From NCBI GenBank assembly GCA_013115145.1, contig JAAPAO010000389.1, forward strand, positions 1 to 33,678: DNA of 33,678 nt. The letters are read 5' to 3'. The notes below the pieces were generated by a model. That model had not been told where the DNA came from. It saw only the letters and a list, made by a program, of their open reading frames with translations, and searched no databases. The stretch's first letter is position 1. Every line of letters starts with the position of its first letter. A program made the translations under genes and the position numbers. Shown one piece after another: positions 7,556-19,289 of the stretch. Origin of the DNA: Perkinsus chesapeaki. Its lineage: Eukaryota; Perkinsozoa; Perkinsida; Perkinsidae.

Positions 7556-8151
7556 TTGCACACCCTAAGTTTTGATTTCTACTTACTTCTCATCTGTTGC
7601 CTTTACCGCAGTTGTTAATGTCAATCCAGTAGCCCTCTCAGTAAACTCCTCCGATGACAGACATGGCATGAGTGCTCCGCCGAGATATTAATGTAGCATA
7701 AGCTGTGTTCGACACAACTGATACTGTAGATTCAACTACAATCCCAGTGATATCATTACTGTTAGCTTGACTGACTGCAGTGCTTCATGTGCAAATGGGT
7801 ACTCACTGAGTAGTACTCATGTTCGTCGAATTAGACCGCCTGGAATAGAAAGTTACTGCCATTGACTATGCTTGTCCTGTCGGGCAGACTAGCATGTGGC
7901 GCCGCAGGTGACACTACGAGTAGCACACCGCTAGGTCGGACCCGAACCCATAGGGAAGCACCGGATTATTAGGTAACTAGTATTAGTATTAATAGTATTA
8001 GGCTAATATTATTAGGTAGTGCGTTAGATGACTGATCAACCCAATTCATATAGTAGTGTCCGGGAGAAACAGTGATTTGTACGTTACTCTGCAGGTTACG
8101 GAGGAATGCTTGCCAAGCATTGCTTAGGCATTTATCGTAAGCAGTACATCT
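7556..8151. other. Intergenic, boundary of mobile block and gene cluster
   Basis: I see no supported gene. The stretch contains an acceptor-like CTTTACCGCAG near 7610, an AT-rich run of ATTAGTATTA-type words around 7971-8022, and a palindrome with 8-bp arms and a 1-nt spacer (8105-8121) just past the end of the NTMT1-like gene. Confidence 0.4.
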
Positions 8152-9400
8152 TTACAGGGAAGAGATCCTGAGAGATGATAACGCGGACATGCACGGCATT
8201 TTCCTTACATTCGGCCAGTGTGGTTGAATCATTTCCAATGCCAGGTGCAAACCCGCGCGAGCAAACAGCGTCTTGTACTGGGCGTCGGTACGAGTTATGG
8301 AATTGTCGTCCTTATCGACAACGAATTTTCCATCAATCACCACATTCTCCTTTACCACTATGACTCCACCCTGAAAACCAAGAGCGGTTGCCGGAGTTGA
8401 GAAGTTGTGTCAGAGCCTCGCAGTAGGACCCTTCAGCGCCTGTCGCAAGCAACGGAATCGGTAGAGCTCACCCTAGCAGCTAAGGCTTCTTTGCATCGCT
8501 TCAGGTAGGCCACGAGATCCTCATCCGTAAGATATCTGAAAGAGGATCTTTAAATTACAATCCTTGAACGAAACCCATTACAGGAGGCACCACTGGTTCC
8601 ATATCATGTCGTATCGACCTAACTCAGGGTCAAAGTCCTGTACCCCTAATTGGATGAACCTACGTAGAGAAAAGGTGAAACAGGGGCACAGAATGAAAGT
8701 GCCTCACTTCTCAATTCGGGATGGTGCAGTCGCAGCTGGGGTGAGCGTATTCTTAGCGGTCTCTAGGAGGTTGGCGCAAGGCTCCACCAAATCGATTATC
8801 TCTAAATGGGTATCGACTGACTGACCGTATAAAAGGTACGTTATTACGGAACTTCTGAGTGAGGACCTCCCGCGTCACACGCCCGATACCAGCCCCGCAG
8901 TCAGCTACAGTGTGAAACCTAAAGATTTCATCACTAACACCCTACTAACCGCATAAGGCTAACATTGGCGAGTTGGGCACTCTCCTCTCGATGGTATCCA
9001 AGAACTTCAACGAACCCATCACGTCGGTAGGAGACAAGCCTGCAAAACCTTGAAGCACCTTGAAAGAGAGAAACCATTTAGAACATCTTCAGTTGTTCAA
9101 CTCACTCCATCGTCTGAGGAGGGTTGATTCTCCCAGTAGGATACTGCTTTGCCATACCACTTGTCCGAGCCACCAGATAGCTTCTCGCTCCACATATCTA
9201 TTCACACTAGGCGAAGAGAGAGACGCAGGAGGCTGACCTTGCAAGGTGGTGAACTTATGTCCCTCACTGTCTTGCCCATCCTCCATCATAACGTTGTTGC
9301 TGTTGCTTGCGCTGCTCATTTCGGAATCACTGTAATGCCCTCGTGTAAATCTGATACTATTTGTTCGGCGTAGCCGACGGAAGAGCCGAAGAGATATCAA
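8152..9400 (-). CDS. NTMT1: Alpha-N-terminal protein methyltransferase, NTMT1 family
   Basis: The family methylates the N-terminal amino group of X-Pro-Lys proteins using S-adenosylmethionine. Read on minus: a Ser/Asn-rich start, then D-K-W-Y-G-K-A-V-S-Y-W (exon 9197-9106), a G-F-A-G-L-S block (9058-8964) and the SAM motif D-C-G-A-G-I-G-R-V (8918-8848). Next come the acidic-end segment I-I-D-L-V-E-P, F-D-P-E-L-G-R-Y-D-M-I-W-N-Q-W, the Y-L-T-D-E-D-L exon, and G-G-V-I-V-V-K-E-N ... S-I-T-R-T at the end. Phased introns: 9198-9237, 9059-9105, 8919-8963 and 8817-8847 (31 nt). The later introns were not placed exactly. The start may be the ATG at 9400, which adds a basic leader that could be a targeting signal, or the internal ATG near 9319. 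It is the last gene of the same-strand cluster. Confidence 0.9.
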
Positions 9401-9510
9401 CGGTTGCCTTCCCTATCAGCACGGTTGCTAGCAAACTCCACAACGAAAGAAGTCTGATAATACACAGAAACGTTGCATGTAAATAACATCCGACTTGGTG
9501 ACCACAAAGA

Positions 9511-10764
9511 TTATAGACCTCTGGTGGTCGCTCCGGAAGGTGGCGAGATAACGTTGGTTCTCGGCTTGTGACGTGACCTGTATTGTCCGATTATCAGATG
9601 TAAAACGCATCAACAAGTACCGTGTCTTTTGCAGCACCAGCCCACCCCAAGGGGATACCGGGTTTCGCTTCGGGCCCTTGTGCGACGTACCACCACCGTG
9701 AGGGTGCTCCACGGGGTTCTTAGCCACACCGTGAACAGCTGAAAAACATCATGAAATTATCACAACAAAGCTAAACAATCACATGGTCGCCAGCCGAGCC
9801 ATCGTTTTACTCGACAGTGACCCTTGGCACGCGCCCAGAAGTTCGCATTGCCGACCTAATAGGAGAAACAGCTGGGAATCCCAGCCTGGGACCTAGTAAG
9901 TATCATAACACAGGACTAACCTGGCCGACTACAGCCCAGCAATCCAAAGGAAATCTCTTAATTTCAGTTGAGTTGAGCTTGATGGTGGCCCATTGTGTAT
10001 CCTTCGACATCACTGCCGCGAAGCAGCCTGCTGAGCGGTTGATCTGTCCACCGGCCCCTGTAAGAGTATCGATGTTCTGTCGCACAGACCTTCCTGAACG
10101 TCTCCCTTATACCTGGTCTCGGTTCAAGATTGTGGATGATGGTACCAGCGGGAATACTTCTCAGTGGTAGGCAATTACCCGGTGTTATCGGAGCACCCTC
10201 GCTGGCAACGACCTGGCACCAGCACCAGATCATGTAGTGGCCCGCAGAGCTTCTCCGAACTCTTACCCGGTCTCCTGGCCTTAGCGTCTCGGGTGCTACT
10301 ATGTAAGAGAGCACTCCATCTGTATACTGTATAAGGGCTATAAAGGATGTCCTGAACGGCACCCGGACACTCCGCTGGCCGTAGAAAGTACGGTCACCTT
10401 CCTGGGCAATATTCAATGCGCAAAACCGTCGCATAAATGTCCTTTCGGCCACGCTTATAGTCTATCAGTCGCAGCCGCTGCCGGTGACCTCCGCCTCGAT
10501 GGAAAACGCCGATCTGTCCCGTCATGAGGCGTCCTGCGTAGAATTCCCTCGCTCGACAGCCTAGGACTAAGCGACTAACCTCCTCCTCGAAATCGGAAGG
10601 TGCTCAGCTGCGGGATGACGCGGCCACGGAAGAGCCTGCACGGTGACGTCACGTATTGCGGTTGAGCTCATGTCCTGCCTGAGGGGGGCTGTCTCATTCA
10701 CAAGCTTCAGAATCTTTCGTTGCTTTTCCTGTGTGAAGGGTGTCACTACCGATGGCTGTGACAT
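9511..10764 (-). CDS. MRPL2: Organellar ribosomal protein uL2, mitochondrial type
   Basis: uL2 lies at the peptidyl-transferase centre of the large ribosomal subunit. Seven exons on minus: 10764-10653, 10602-10398, 10351-10113, 10057-9921, 9855-9783, 9738-9621 and 9577-9511. Together they make 951 nt, exactly 316 codons plus TAA, with every junction in phase and introns of 43-65 nt. Diagnostic segments in order are H-R-G-G-G-H-R, a Y-K-R-G-R-K block, [53 protein letters not shown] and K-T-R-S-R-H-K. Cytosolic uL2 differs in these blocks, so this is the bacterial/organellar form. Mitochondrion is the likelier site, though a plastid cannot be excluded. A loop of about ten extra residues precedes G-N-C-L-P-L. 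Confidence 0.95.
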
Positions 10765-10794
10765 GTCCTGAGGGGAGGGTAACGTTTGGCCTTT

Positions 10795-11185
10795 TTATTG
10801 AGCATTCCTCGCTCCAGCATAGCCTACCGCCTTAGGAGCACCGGTCTCGAAGTTAATGAAAGGTATACGATTCCTCTTTATCAACGGAGAGTACCTACTC
10901 CAACCGCACGTTGAACTCTGCACAGGCGTGAAGACGAATCCAAATTTAAAGCGGCAAAGGAAAACGATATAATTATAGTCGCTTACTGATGGCCCTCTCG
11001 AATTTGCTGCTGCACGCATGAAGGGAAGGAAGCTCGGGGAAATAACGGTCGAAGAGCGGGACAGAAAACCAGAGAAGACCGCATTATATCAACGAGGAAA
11101 TCAAACCTGGAGGACCGATCAGCCCAATGTCTGGCCACACGGGAAGCTCGAGCGTCGGCTGGAAATCATATCGAACTATGGACAT
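10795..11185 (-). CDS. Hypothetical 74-residue protein, three exons
   Basis: I do not recognise this gene. Exons 11185-11107, 11009-10987 and 10917-10795 join in phase to 225 nt (74 residues plus TAA). The introns are 97 nt and 69 nt, GT-AG. The protein starts M-S-I-V-R-Y-D-F and has a hydrophobic/Pro-rich first third (P-V-W-P-D-I-G-L-I-G-P-P). It ends with a basic segment (S-P-L-I-K-R-N-R-I-P-F-I-N-F-E) and an Ala/Gly tail. There is no membrane segment and no Cys pair. An AATAAA overlaps the stop codon. It lies 30 bp upstream of the uL2 start and just after the GT34 gene, in line with both. A small organellar protein is possible but only a guess. Confidence 0.6.
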
Positions 11186-11244
11186 GGTCTGTGATACACC
11201 GAGCAGCTAAGACAGATTTGTCATGGATATCTCATGGTACTCCA

Positions 11245-13018
11245 TTAGCATCCTTTCACATGTCGGGTTACCCTGAGGAACATTCTAGGAGCCAACAACG
11301 GATAATGATGCAGAGCCACCATCACCAGTAGACTGCCACAGCCGTTAAATGAAACTATCCAGTCACCGTGTTCATATGCGTCATGGACCATGATCGGCGA
11401 TTTCAGAGCCGTCTCCTTCGGATAGGCATTTAGGCTCTTTTGAGGGACCAGTCTAACACCTACATACCGCAAGTGAAGTGATATGTTACGCACTCAGCAT
11501 TCCACAAGGTGCGCTACTGCTCATGAGCGGAGGACCTTGCAAGGCACGTCGACCCTTATTGCAAAGACCTACCAGGAGCATATCCCGTGGAGCTGTCAGA
11601 AAGGTTCAAGATACCAGGAACAAGAAGAAGGTACTGTAATGGGGACTGCTCGTGGTACTGGTTATCACGGTATCTGCTAACAAGGCTGCAGCAGTGGTCC
11701 CTGTAGCTGTGCTCACGAGAAAGGGCTGGGGGCATCCAAGAGATTGAGAACGCGACGGAGAAGGGTTCGAGACCATTGGCTGTTTCGTAACAGGAACACT
11801 GCCGAATTGAGCATGTTCGCGTCTTCCGAAATCAATAGGTGATCTTCATCGGTCGCCCATCGGCCCACGAAAGCCTAAATGGACGTGTTCGGAAGCGAGT
11901 CATAAACACCACGTAAACCTACCTCCACTCTCTCGTCGGGGTCCATGAAAAAAGCATCACAGTCGACCCACATAACCCACTCGAATCCGCTGTCCTCTTG
12001 TAGCCGCCTTCGTATTGCTTCCAGTTTATTACGCCAAGCATGAGCGTTGGGGATAAGAGGCACTAGGTGGTGATCTATGCTGTATCTAGCTGATCACTAT
12101 TTGGCACATGCCGCAACAGGTCCCACCCTCTGAGCTTGGCATATGCCTCTTTGTTACTCTTGGATAGCTGAGGGAGTTGAGTGTTGTTATGCGGATAGTG
12201 GCCAAAGGACACGATAACGACTGAAGATGGGCTTGGTGATCTCCCACCCCCCAGTCTGAAAGTGAACAAGTATATGGGTGGTGTAGAGAGCACCTTATCC
12301 GACTTGGCAAGCCAATGACCGGCCTCGGCTGAGCGTAGGTCCCTAGCCAAACCAACGAGCCTCCCCAACTCCATTGGCCATCGAGTAATTTCTATAGCGT
12401 CACCAAGGTCCCCGAACCTGACACCCAGTCTTCCGACCAAGCCAGGCTGAGCCAGGTCGGCTACCTATGAAAGTACAGCAGCTTAGCCAGATGGATAACT
12501 CGTAACGAACGGCTGCCAAATGCCTCTTCGTCAGCCGCAAGTAACAGCTCGGCAAAGACATGGAGGAGAGAGCTTGTACCAAGTGGGCATCTACGCAGGA
12601 CTGCACTTTAAAGGGGGATTAAGAGTAGCTGCGGAGCTTACCTACTCGAGGGCAATCGCTGGGTCCGGGATGCCGTACGGTATCATGATCTCAACTAGCA
12701 GGTGAACAGCTCTGTCTATCAGGACATCCAAGGAAGCTGAACGAATCACTGCCCCGCGGCTCGCATTGGACGGAGCCCACTGGAGTGGAAGGGCAGCTCG
12801 GTTCCATTGACGAAGGTGTGGACCTCATCCCACCAGAGAGGATTTGTCAGGCCGAGGCCGCTGTCAGCATCACAGTTGCCTTCCGCTAAAAATTTATCGA
12901 GGAGCCAGTGGCCACGAGATTGTGCCACCGTAAGGGTGACAATAAAAACAACGTTGAAGATAATACGAGACAACATAACTGCGGAACCCGTGATAGCAGC
13001 CATCATAACACAAGCCAT
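11245..13018 (-). CDS. GT34-family glycosyltransferase (GMA12/MNN10-like), type II membrane
   Basis: GT34 enzymes transfer galactose, mannose or xylose in the Golgi. The ATG at 13018 opens a signal-anchor-like N-terminus (hydrophobic I-I-F-N-V-V-F-I-V-T-L-T-V). Catalytic-domain pieces follow on minus: V-V-I-V-S-F-G ... N-K-E-A-Y-A-K-L-R-G-W (about 12240-12110), then a probable 36-nt intron. The metal-binding DxD is in W-V-M-W-V-D-C-D-A-F-F (DCD at 11956-11964). Next are S-E-D-A-N-M-L-N-S-A-V-F-L-L-R-N-S (about 11830-11775), a 31-nt intron, H-E-Q-S-P-L-Q-Y-L-L, V-P-Q-K-S-L-N-A-Y-P and H-G-D-W-I-V-S-F-N-G-C-G near 11340. These blocks and their order are those of GT34. Exons between 12746 and 12440 and the exact 3' end were not resolved. 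It lies between the helicase and the 74-residue gene. Confidence 0.85.
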
Positions 13019-13211
13019 GAGGAGGCTGAAAGGGAATTATCATTTCAACGTTGAACAACTAAGGAGACGGAACTCGTTTTGAAAGCATATTGCCGTCACG
13101 GTCCCTCTTCCCAAAATGCACAGAAACACCGTCCATTATTTCACATAGCAACTTTCGAACCTCTTCGATGTAGCCCAGTGCTGAGAGCTCCAGGCCTCGC
13201 CCGTTCAAAGC

Positions 13212-16200
13212 CTAAAGGCTCAAAAATGGAAGACGCCTGACGAACAGTGGATGGCTTGCCTGGGCATATATGTCCATAGCGTTGTCGATAGCTGTCCGGA
13301 CCCCAGTGCCGAGGAGGATGCCTAGAGCCTCAGTCACTCGTATTGGCATCCAACGCTCAAATAGAGCTTGCTTGGCTTCCCTATCATACCTATGCAGGAC
13401 ATTCAAGAGCGAAGAACGCCATTTGAAAAGCCGCCTTACACAAGATCGTAACACACAGAGAACGCTATAATGGTGACAGGGTCAACAACCGAACACTGTC
13501 GGATGATCGAGCCCTTCGCTCCGCCTCTGGCATATCGCTCAAAATACACTAAATACTCCATGTGGGCGATTGGCTCGCGAGTATCCTTGAATAATGGAGA
13601 TAACCTGACAGAACAGGAGACATATTGAATGGCCTATAATGGCACGCAATACTCACCGAGATGCTCGATCAATCTTGGCCCGCTCAGTGAGTTGCACCCA
13701 TGCCTGCTTCCCTGTGTCGTGCAAGGCGAACTTAGGCGACAGAGCGGCTGCTAGACAAGCTGTTAGCAGTTGCCATTGTTTCGACGCTGGAGCCCTGCTC
13801 AAATCTATATAGGACATCCCTCAGGCCGAAAGCTCACTGTGTCGCTGTGGATGCCAGAGCGGGGGCCTTGCGGTAGACGAAGTCAACCAGCTGCCTTCGA
13901 GTATGATGCACGCCGAGGAGGCTCCTGTTGTTGTATCCGCTCCGCCAGGCAAACTCCGACGCTCGGCCAGGCCCGTAACTGGTGTACAAGCGCTCCCACT
14001 GGTCGAAGACCTCGACCAAGTGGGCGTGATCCGAGACATCGCGAGCAGCAAAGCCAAACATGGCATTCTCTGGATCGAGCTCGGCATCTGACCAGATTCG
14101 GAATTACTGTTGAGCCACATGACAAACTACTTCTAGCTGGCAACTCCCGGTCCTGCACTGACAAGAAGCTTGGGTCGCCTTGACATAGAATGCTTGCTAT
14201 GGTAACAGCTTTATCGAAGACTCTGAGCAAGTGAAATAATTGGCGGATAACGTTGGCCATCCAGGCTTGATGACCGAGCTTACCCCAGTATCAAAGAGTA
14301 AATTATCGACAGACCAACTGGAGGGTCTGCCGGCACGTCCGCTAGGAAGACACCAATGTCTGACAGCTGACCAGTGTTGCCCTGAATGAAACGCAGTTTC
14401 AGTTGAGGGATTCACCGAGCTTGGGGTAGTACTCGTCGGCCCAGAGGTAAAGTGCCGAAGAGAGAAGAGCTGAACCACTGGGATGTAGCCTACCTCAACA
14501 GCTCGCATAGTCAGGAGCCTCCTCAAAGCATTTTCCACCGCCTGGGGTGGCGGAGGGTCGATACACGACTGGAGCACAAATCGCGGATTGCCCAGTCTCA
14601 GCCGCAACACCGCCAAGATCTGAAGGCACCCTATGAACACCACGCTGCAGGCACTGCATCCACCCTACAGGCTCCATCATCTCGCAACGCATCATCTCCG
14701 GCATTATATGTTCCGGCAACTGCTCGTAGCGGGCACGGGTGATAAGGTGGAAGCAATAGCTGTGAGCAAGTCATACAGCTGTAAGCAAATCTCCTCTTAC
14801 CCGTCCTGAACTCGCCCACATCGACCACGTCGCTGCTTACAGTTCGACTTGCCTGCGAATACATAATGAACTGATCGCGTAGCACTGTTATCGTCTTACC
14901 AGCCCAGGAGACATCAAGACTGGACATTTGTCGCTCCGAGTGGAAGGCCTTCAGCTTGCACTTACAGGTATCAATGATGAAGACCTGAGGAGCCCATCAC
15001 CCTCGCCGTTCCGCACTAACAGCTTACAGCATCCTCTATCGTCAGTGACGTCTCGGCAATATTTGTGGACAAAATACATTTCCGTCGACCAGGCGGCGGC
15101 TTCTGGAACACCCTTTGCTGATCCTAATTACCAAACTGCACGACACCGGCAATGTTATCTCACCTCGGGAGGAACTTGCGAGTGGAGCGGCATCAAGTCA
15201 AAGACAGCTGTTATATCGGTTTCTTGACGCAGCACCCACAAAAGGCTCTGGATGGAGGGCCACCCCGGCAAGAACACTACGACGGCTCCTCCCTAACAAG
15301 GCCATATCACAGCTTCTGCAGCTTCGATTGACGTTACCTGTGCACCATGAGTCTGTGCCGTCCAACGCAGTATGCTGACGATGAGATGGGTCGGAAGCTC
15401 TCGCTCATCTATGGACTCGACCCCTTCGATAGTCTTTGCTGAATAACCATGCCCCAGTACATTCCGGGACTGAAGAGCACACCCACCATCCGCGGGTAAA
15501 ATGAAGCAGATGCTCCTGCGACTCACATTGAGATTGCCATTCACACGGTACATGGAATCGCCAATGGAAGAGCAGCTTGCTCGAGTACACCTGCTTCGGG
15601 GGTCATAGTTAATTAATTCACAGACGTCCTCCAGATAATAAGTGTGGATCTAAACGGCAACATACCATACCAGTGAAGCAGCAGGTGAAGATCCCCCGTG
15701 GAGTATCAAACAGCAGCAGCTCACTTTGTGCTGCTGTCGTTTTATATGCAAGGTCTGCGCTTCTGGTGTGAGATTGAAATACTGCGTAAACCGTGCAACA
15801 TCCGCCGTAGCACTCATGAGAATGATACGGATGCCAGTACGACCAACCACATGGCTGAACAGAATAATGACGGTCAGCCATCCTCAAATCTGCACGCATG
15901 CGCACCTCCTCAAAATAGCCAATAGGAAATCGGTCTGGAGATCTCGTTCATGAATCTCATCCACCACTATATGAGAGATGCCCTTCAGTCCCCGACTAAG
16001 GCGCCTTAGCAGCGTACCGGTCGTGCAATATTGTACCTATCAGGAGAAGCTCAAGCGAACATCTCGGGAATATCCCATGCTTCCTGCCCACCTACCGATC
16101 CATATGGTTGTTGAGGATTCCTGGTATCAAATCGAACGCTATAGCCGACCGTGCCGGCACCAACGGTCTCTCCTCGCTCAGCTGCTACCCGGGATGCCAC

Positions 16201-18730
16201 GGAGATTGCGGCTATTCGTCTGAAGTTAATGGGTGGTTGGAGACAAAAGCGATGAATTTCCTCATTTCAACATCTCCTCATAGAACTCGAAAACTTTAAG
16301 CGAAGCCAATATTATTGGCTTATTCGGGGTATATGCTTGATGGCCCAAGAAGCAAAGTCGGAAAACAACACCGTAATATACCCTACCCACCTGGGCTGAG
16401 TTACTATCACATTGCAGCTGGTCGCCCTGTCGTTCATAATGTAATGATCCAGGATGAACTGAGGTATCTGGGTTGTCTTACCAGAGCCTGTTGCTCCGGA
16501 TATTAGTATGACCTGATGAGCCCGTGAGCTTCAGCGAATACCACCATATCCCACAGCGATAACTAAGCCTTTTGTAGACTAATCTCAAAATTGATTTTTT
16601 TATTGTCCGACCTAACCCCAGTCGAACCGCCGGTGGGCGTGAAGGAGACAGCGTAGAATCTTACCTGATTCTGATCTGTCATATCCAAAACCCTGCGCCG
16701 AACTTGGTCCACGGGCAGAGGTGTTCGAAAGGCATGCGAGTCTAGATACCTGAATAACCAACCGTAATACTACTGTCATACCAATACGGCACAGGTTCGA
16801 TCCCCACACCACTCAAGTTTACTCTATTCTCGCTGCTCTCTCCGCCTTCGCTTTGCTGTTAATCACAACGCCGGATTCTGTCGGAGTGGCCTCCATTTGC
16901 TTCCACGGATCGTATGTGCCTAATATACATAGTGTCCAGAGAGAAAGCCTCCACAAAACAGCTCACCGTTAGGCTCCTGCCACTGTATAGTATCCACATC
17001 CGGTCCCCTCACGAAAGGGCTTGGCTCCACCTTCAGGCATGGCATCAACTGGACATATCGCTCATTTTCTGGAGGTGGTGGAGGCAATTCTATCTGAAAT
17101 GCGGGCCGCTATTCGCCATGTACTAGTCCGAACGTATGCACTTACACCCCATTTACGCAAACTACTGAAAATATCGTCTACGATAGGCCTCGGCAAGTCC
17201 GCTGGCTTCGGCACTGCATTCTCAGCTGTTCGCTGCACTTGATTGGTCACACCGTTGCTCATCGTCACCTACACTCCGGCTACTCTCCTTGGCCGTTGTC
17301 ACAGGCCGTTGCTTACACTTTTCCCAGTGTACGGAGGCATCAGACCCTTCTCAAACAGCAACGCACACATATCCAAAGCCAAGTACTGTGATGCCGTCTT
17401 CTTACTGCTAGCCTTCTCTGTGAACTGCAGCCGTATGCCGGCCCTGATAACATAGATCACTCCAGCTTTGATCGGTAGTAGCTTACGACGGTACTGGATG
17501 ATTATATGATGCTATCCATCCAGCTAGAGAGGGCTGCTTGGGGTCGACCGGACGGTAAACAAAATCCAGCGGCATCTGAGAACCCAAAGAGTAGTACTAT
17601 TGGCCCACGGCCGCAGCAAGGTAGAGAGACCGTGACTAGCAGAGGCACAAACTGTATGAACGTAAACTAGCCAGCCTCCACAGGACTCTACTAGGCCCTT
17701 AGCGACTCCCTGACCAAGACTCTATAGCGTCGGATAGAGCAACAGCTCCTGTTTGCTTTCCGGATATAATTATAGCACATCATTCGTACAATGGCATCGT
17801 CACAACGAATATGCAGTTGAGACGGTTTTACTATCTCCCAACTATATCCATCGAAAATTCCCCATATATTTCCTACTAGTATCCGTCACCCCCAACCGCC
17901 CACCCTTGTGCCTCGCTGTATCACCTTATGTCTCTTAAGCCATTCAAATACGGCAGCTTTGGCATTATCCGAGTTATAACTAAGAACAGCAACCGTGCGT
18001 CCAAGCCGAGCACTGAAGCCCTTTCACCCTGCCGGTCCATCTCTGAAGACACTAACGGCGGCCTTCGCAGTCCCACCAGGCGAGGAGCTAGTCGGTGGCG
18101 TCTCGTTGTCACTTCGCTCGTACCTAGCTCCATTTCCTCCTACCCAAGAGCCAGCGTTCATTCACGTACCATTCCAGAGCCTCGGTGTCGACATCCTTCG
18201 ACTTCTTTCCCTTCCCTTTCTTCCTGAACACATGGGTATGTCACTCAGAGCTCACCGGGTCGGCTGTGGCGTTCACTCACCCTCCGCTGGCTACGTCCGT
18301 GAGGGATGGGTCATCTTTAGCTAGTAACCGTAGCATCACCATGCATGCCTCATCCGAAGCTTTCGCTTTATTAGCACCTATTAGTACTGGCCATACCCTT
18401 CGCCCCCGCCCATGTGTCCTCTGATTACCTTCGCCTTCAGCATTCACACCAATGGCCGTAATGCCTGCATGACACACCCACGGTGCAGTGGGAACTGAGC
18501 ACCAAAGATGCTCACGTGTCTCGAGAACGACTTCATCCTTTTCTACCTGTCCTAGTGCATTCAATGTCAAGCTTGTATCCCTTCTTTTGACAGTATTCAT
18601 ACAGTTCCTTCCTAGGGCGCCCTTGAATGTATACAGCGCCACTTGGCGATCCACCTCTTGACAGTGTACTGAGAGGCAGCGCCTCGGACGCTGCTACTTG
18701 TGGAGGTGGAGGGGTCGAGGTAATAATCAT
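13212..18730 (-). CDS. DExH-box RNA helicase with N-terminal dsRNA-binding motif
   Basis: An RNA-dependent ATPase/helicase of the DHX9/DHX36/DHX57 group. The N-terminus (from 18730) has a dsRBD-like block: [13 protein letters not shown], then [11 protein letters not shown]. Core motifs on minus: [10 protein letters not shown] (I, 16469-16498), V-V-D-E-I-H-E-R-D (II, 15946-15968) and I-L-M-S-A-T-A-D (III, near 15799-15829). V-F-L-P-G-W follows near 15260, then S-T-N-I-A-E-T-S (V, 15048-15069) and Q-R-R-G-R-C-G-R (VI, about 14806-14838). Next are P-E-M-M-R-C-E-M, a helicase-associated region ([20 protein letters not shown]), Y-L-V-Y-F-E-R-Y of the OB-fold, and a C-terminal helix to the stop at 13212. 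Motif II is DEIH. Motif VI has Cys where Ala is usual. The gene has many short introns. Joining the dsRBD exons to the core rests on strand, order and family architecture, and exons between 18250 and 17270 are unresolved. Confidence 0.87.
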
Positions 18731-18913
18731 TCTACGCTATTGCGCCGCCCAGTAATTGAGCGAATTAAAAGGCATTCAACTTCTGCGTACAGCAGCATAG
18801 TCCCTCTACAGCCTGCACTGGATATTTTTTCTGTGCTACCAATAGACTTGCTCTATTTCAAACGTACTGAACACTGAATACACATAGACCTGGAAACATC
18901 TCATACTTCCTCA

Positions 18914-19286
18914 TCAATCATCCCCCTCCACTGCTGGAGTCCTTAATTTTTTCTTCCTCCCGACATTATTCTTCTCCCGGTACTTCGCCATTTTAGCCTC
19001 ATAGTCGCCCCACTGACTCCTCAGCATCACCATATGTTCATCCAGCTTCTGACGGTTTGACTTAGTCGACATCATGCCTGAGCACTGCATCCTACCCCTA
19101 GACGACGACGGCCGCGAAAGGTCTACCTATTCCATTGGTTATAAGGAAGCCCACCAGGAAGATGCCCGCCACTCCCAGCAGAACATGACCTTCGTACGCC
19201 TTTTTGCGTATTTTCTCTCTCCACCTGTCCTTATTGAAAGAGAACACTGAGAAAGGTTATACAATACCAGGGGAGTCAGCATCCAT
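18914..19286 (-). CDS. Small single-pass membrane protein, 96 residues
   Basis: Exons 19286-19263, 19229-19127 and 19077-18914 join in phase (291 nt, TGA at 18914-18916). Introns are 33 nt and 49 nt. A short acidic start is followed by a basic stretch W-R-E-K-I-R-K-K. One hydrophobic span comes next (H-V-L-L-G-V-A-G-I-F-L-V-G-F-L-I-T), then a charged helical tail with Q-K-L-D-E-H ... W-G-D-Y-E-A-K-M-A-K-Y and a basic G-R-K-K-K-L-R end. Basic residues before a G-V-A-G-containing membrane span faintly recall HIG1-domain proteins of mitochondria, but I would not assign that. The last exon is under 60 codons and easy to miss. It lies 183 bp upstream of the helicase start, same strand. Confidence 0.55.
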
Positions 19287-19289
19287 TGC

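Noticed and set aside
8817-8839. A 19-nt intron in the NTMT1-like gene (GTACCT...TCAG)
   Set aside because: A 31-nt intron with donor GTAATA at 8847 fits the phase and keeps the family alignment shorter, so an ultra-short intron is not needed.
16791-16812. GGTTCGATCCCC resembling a tRNA T-loop and B box
   Set aside because: The flanking bases cannot form a T-stem and no D-arm or anticodon stem lies upstream. It falls within the helicase gene.
19242-19262. A 21-nt intron in the small membrane-protein gene
   Set aside because: An alternative 33-nt intron (19230-19262) is in phase and matches the other intron sizes.
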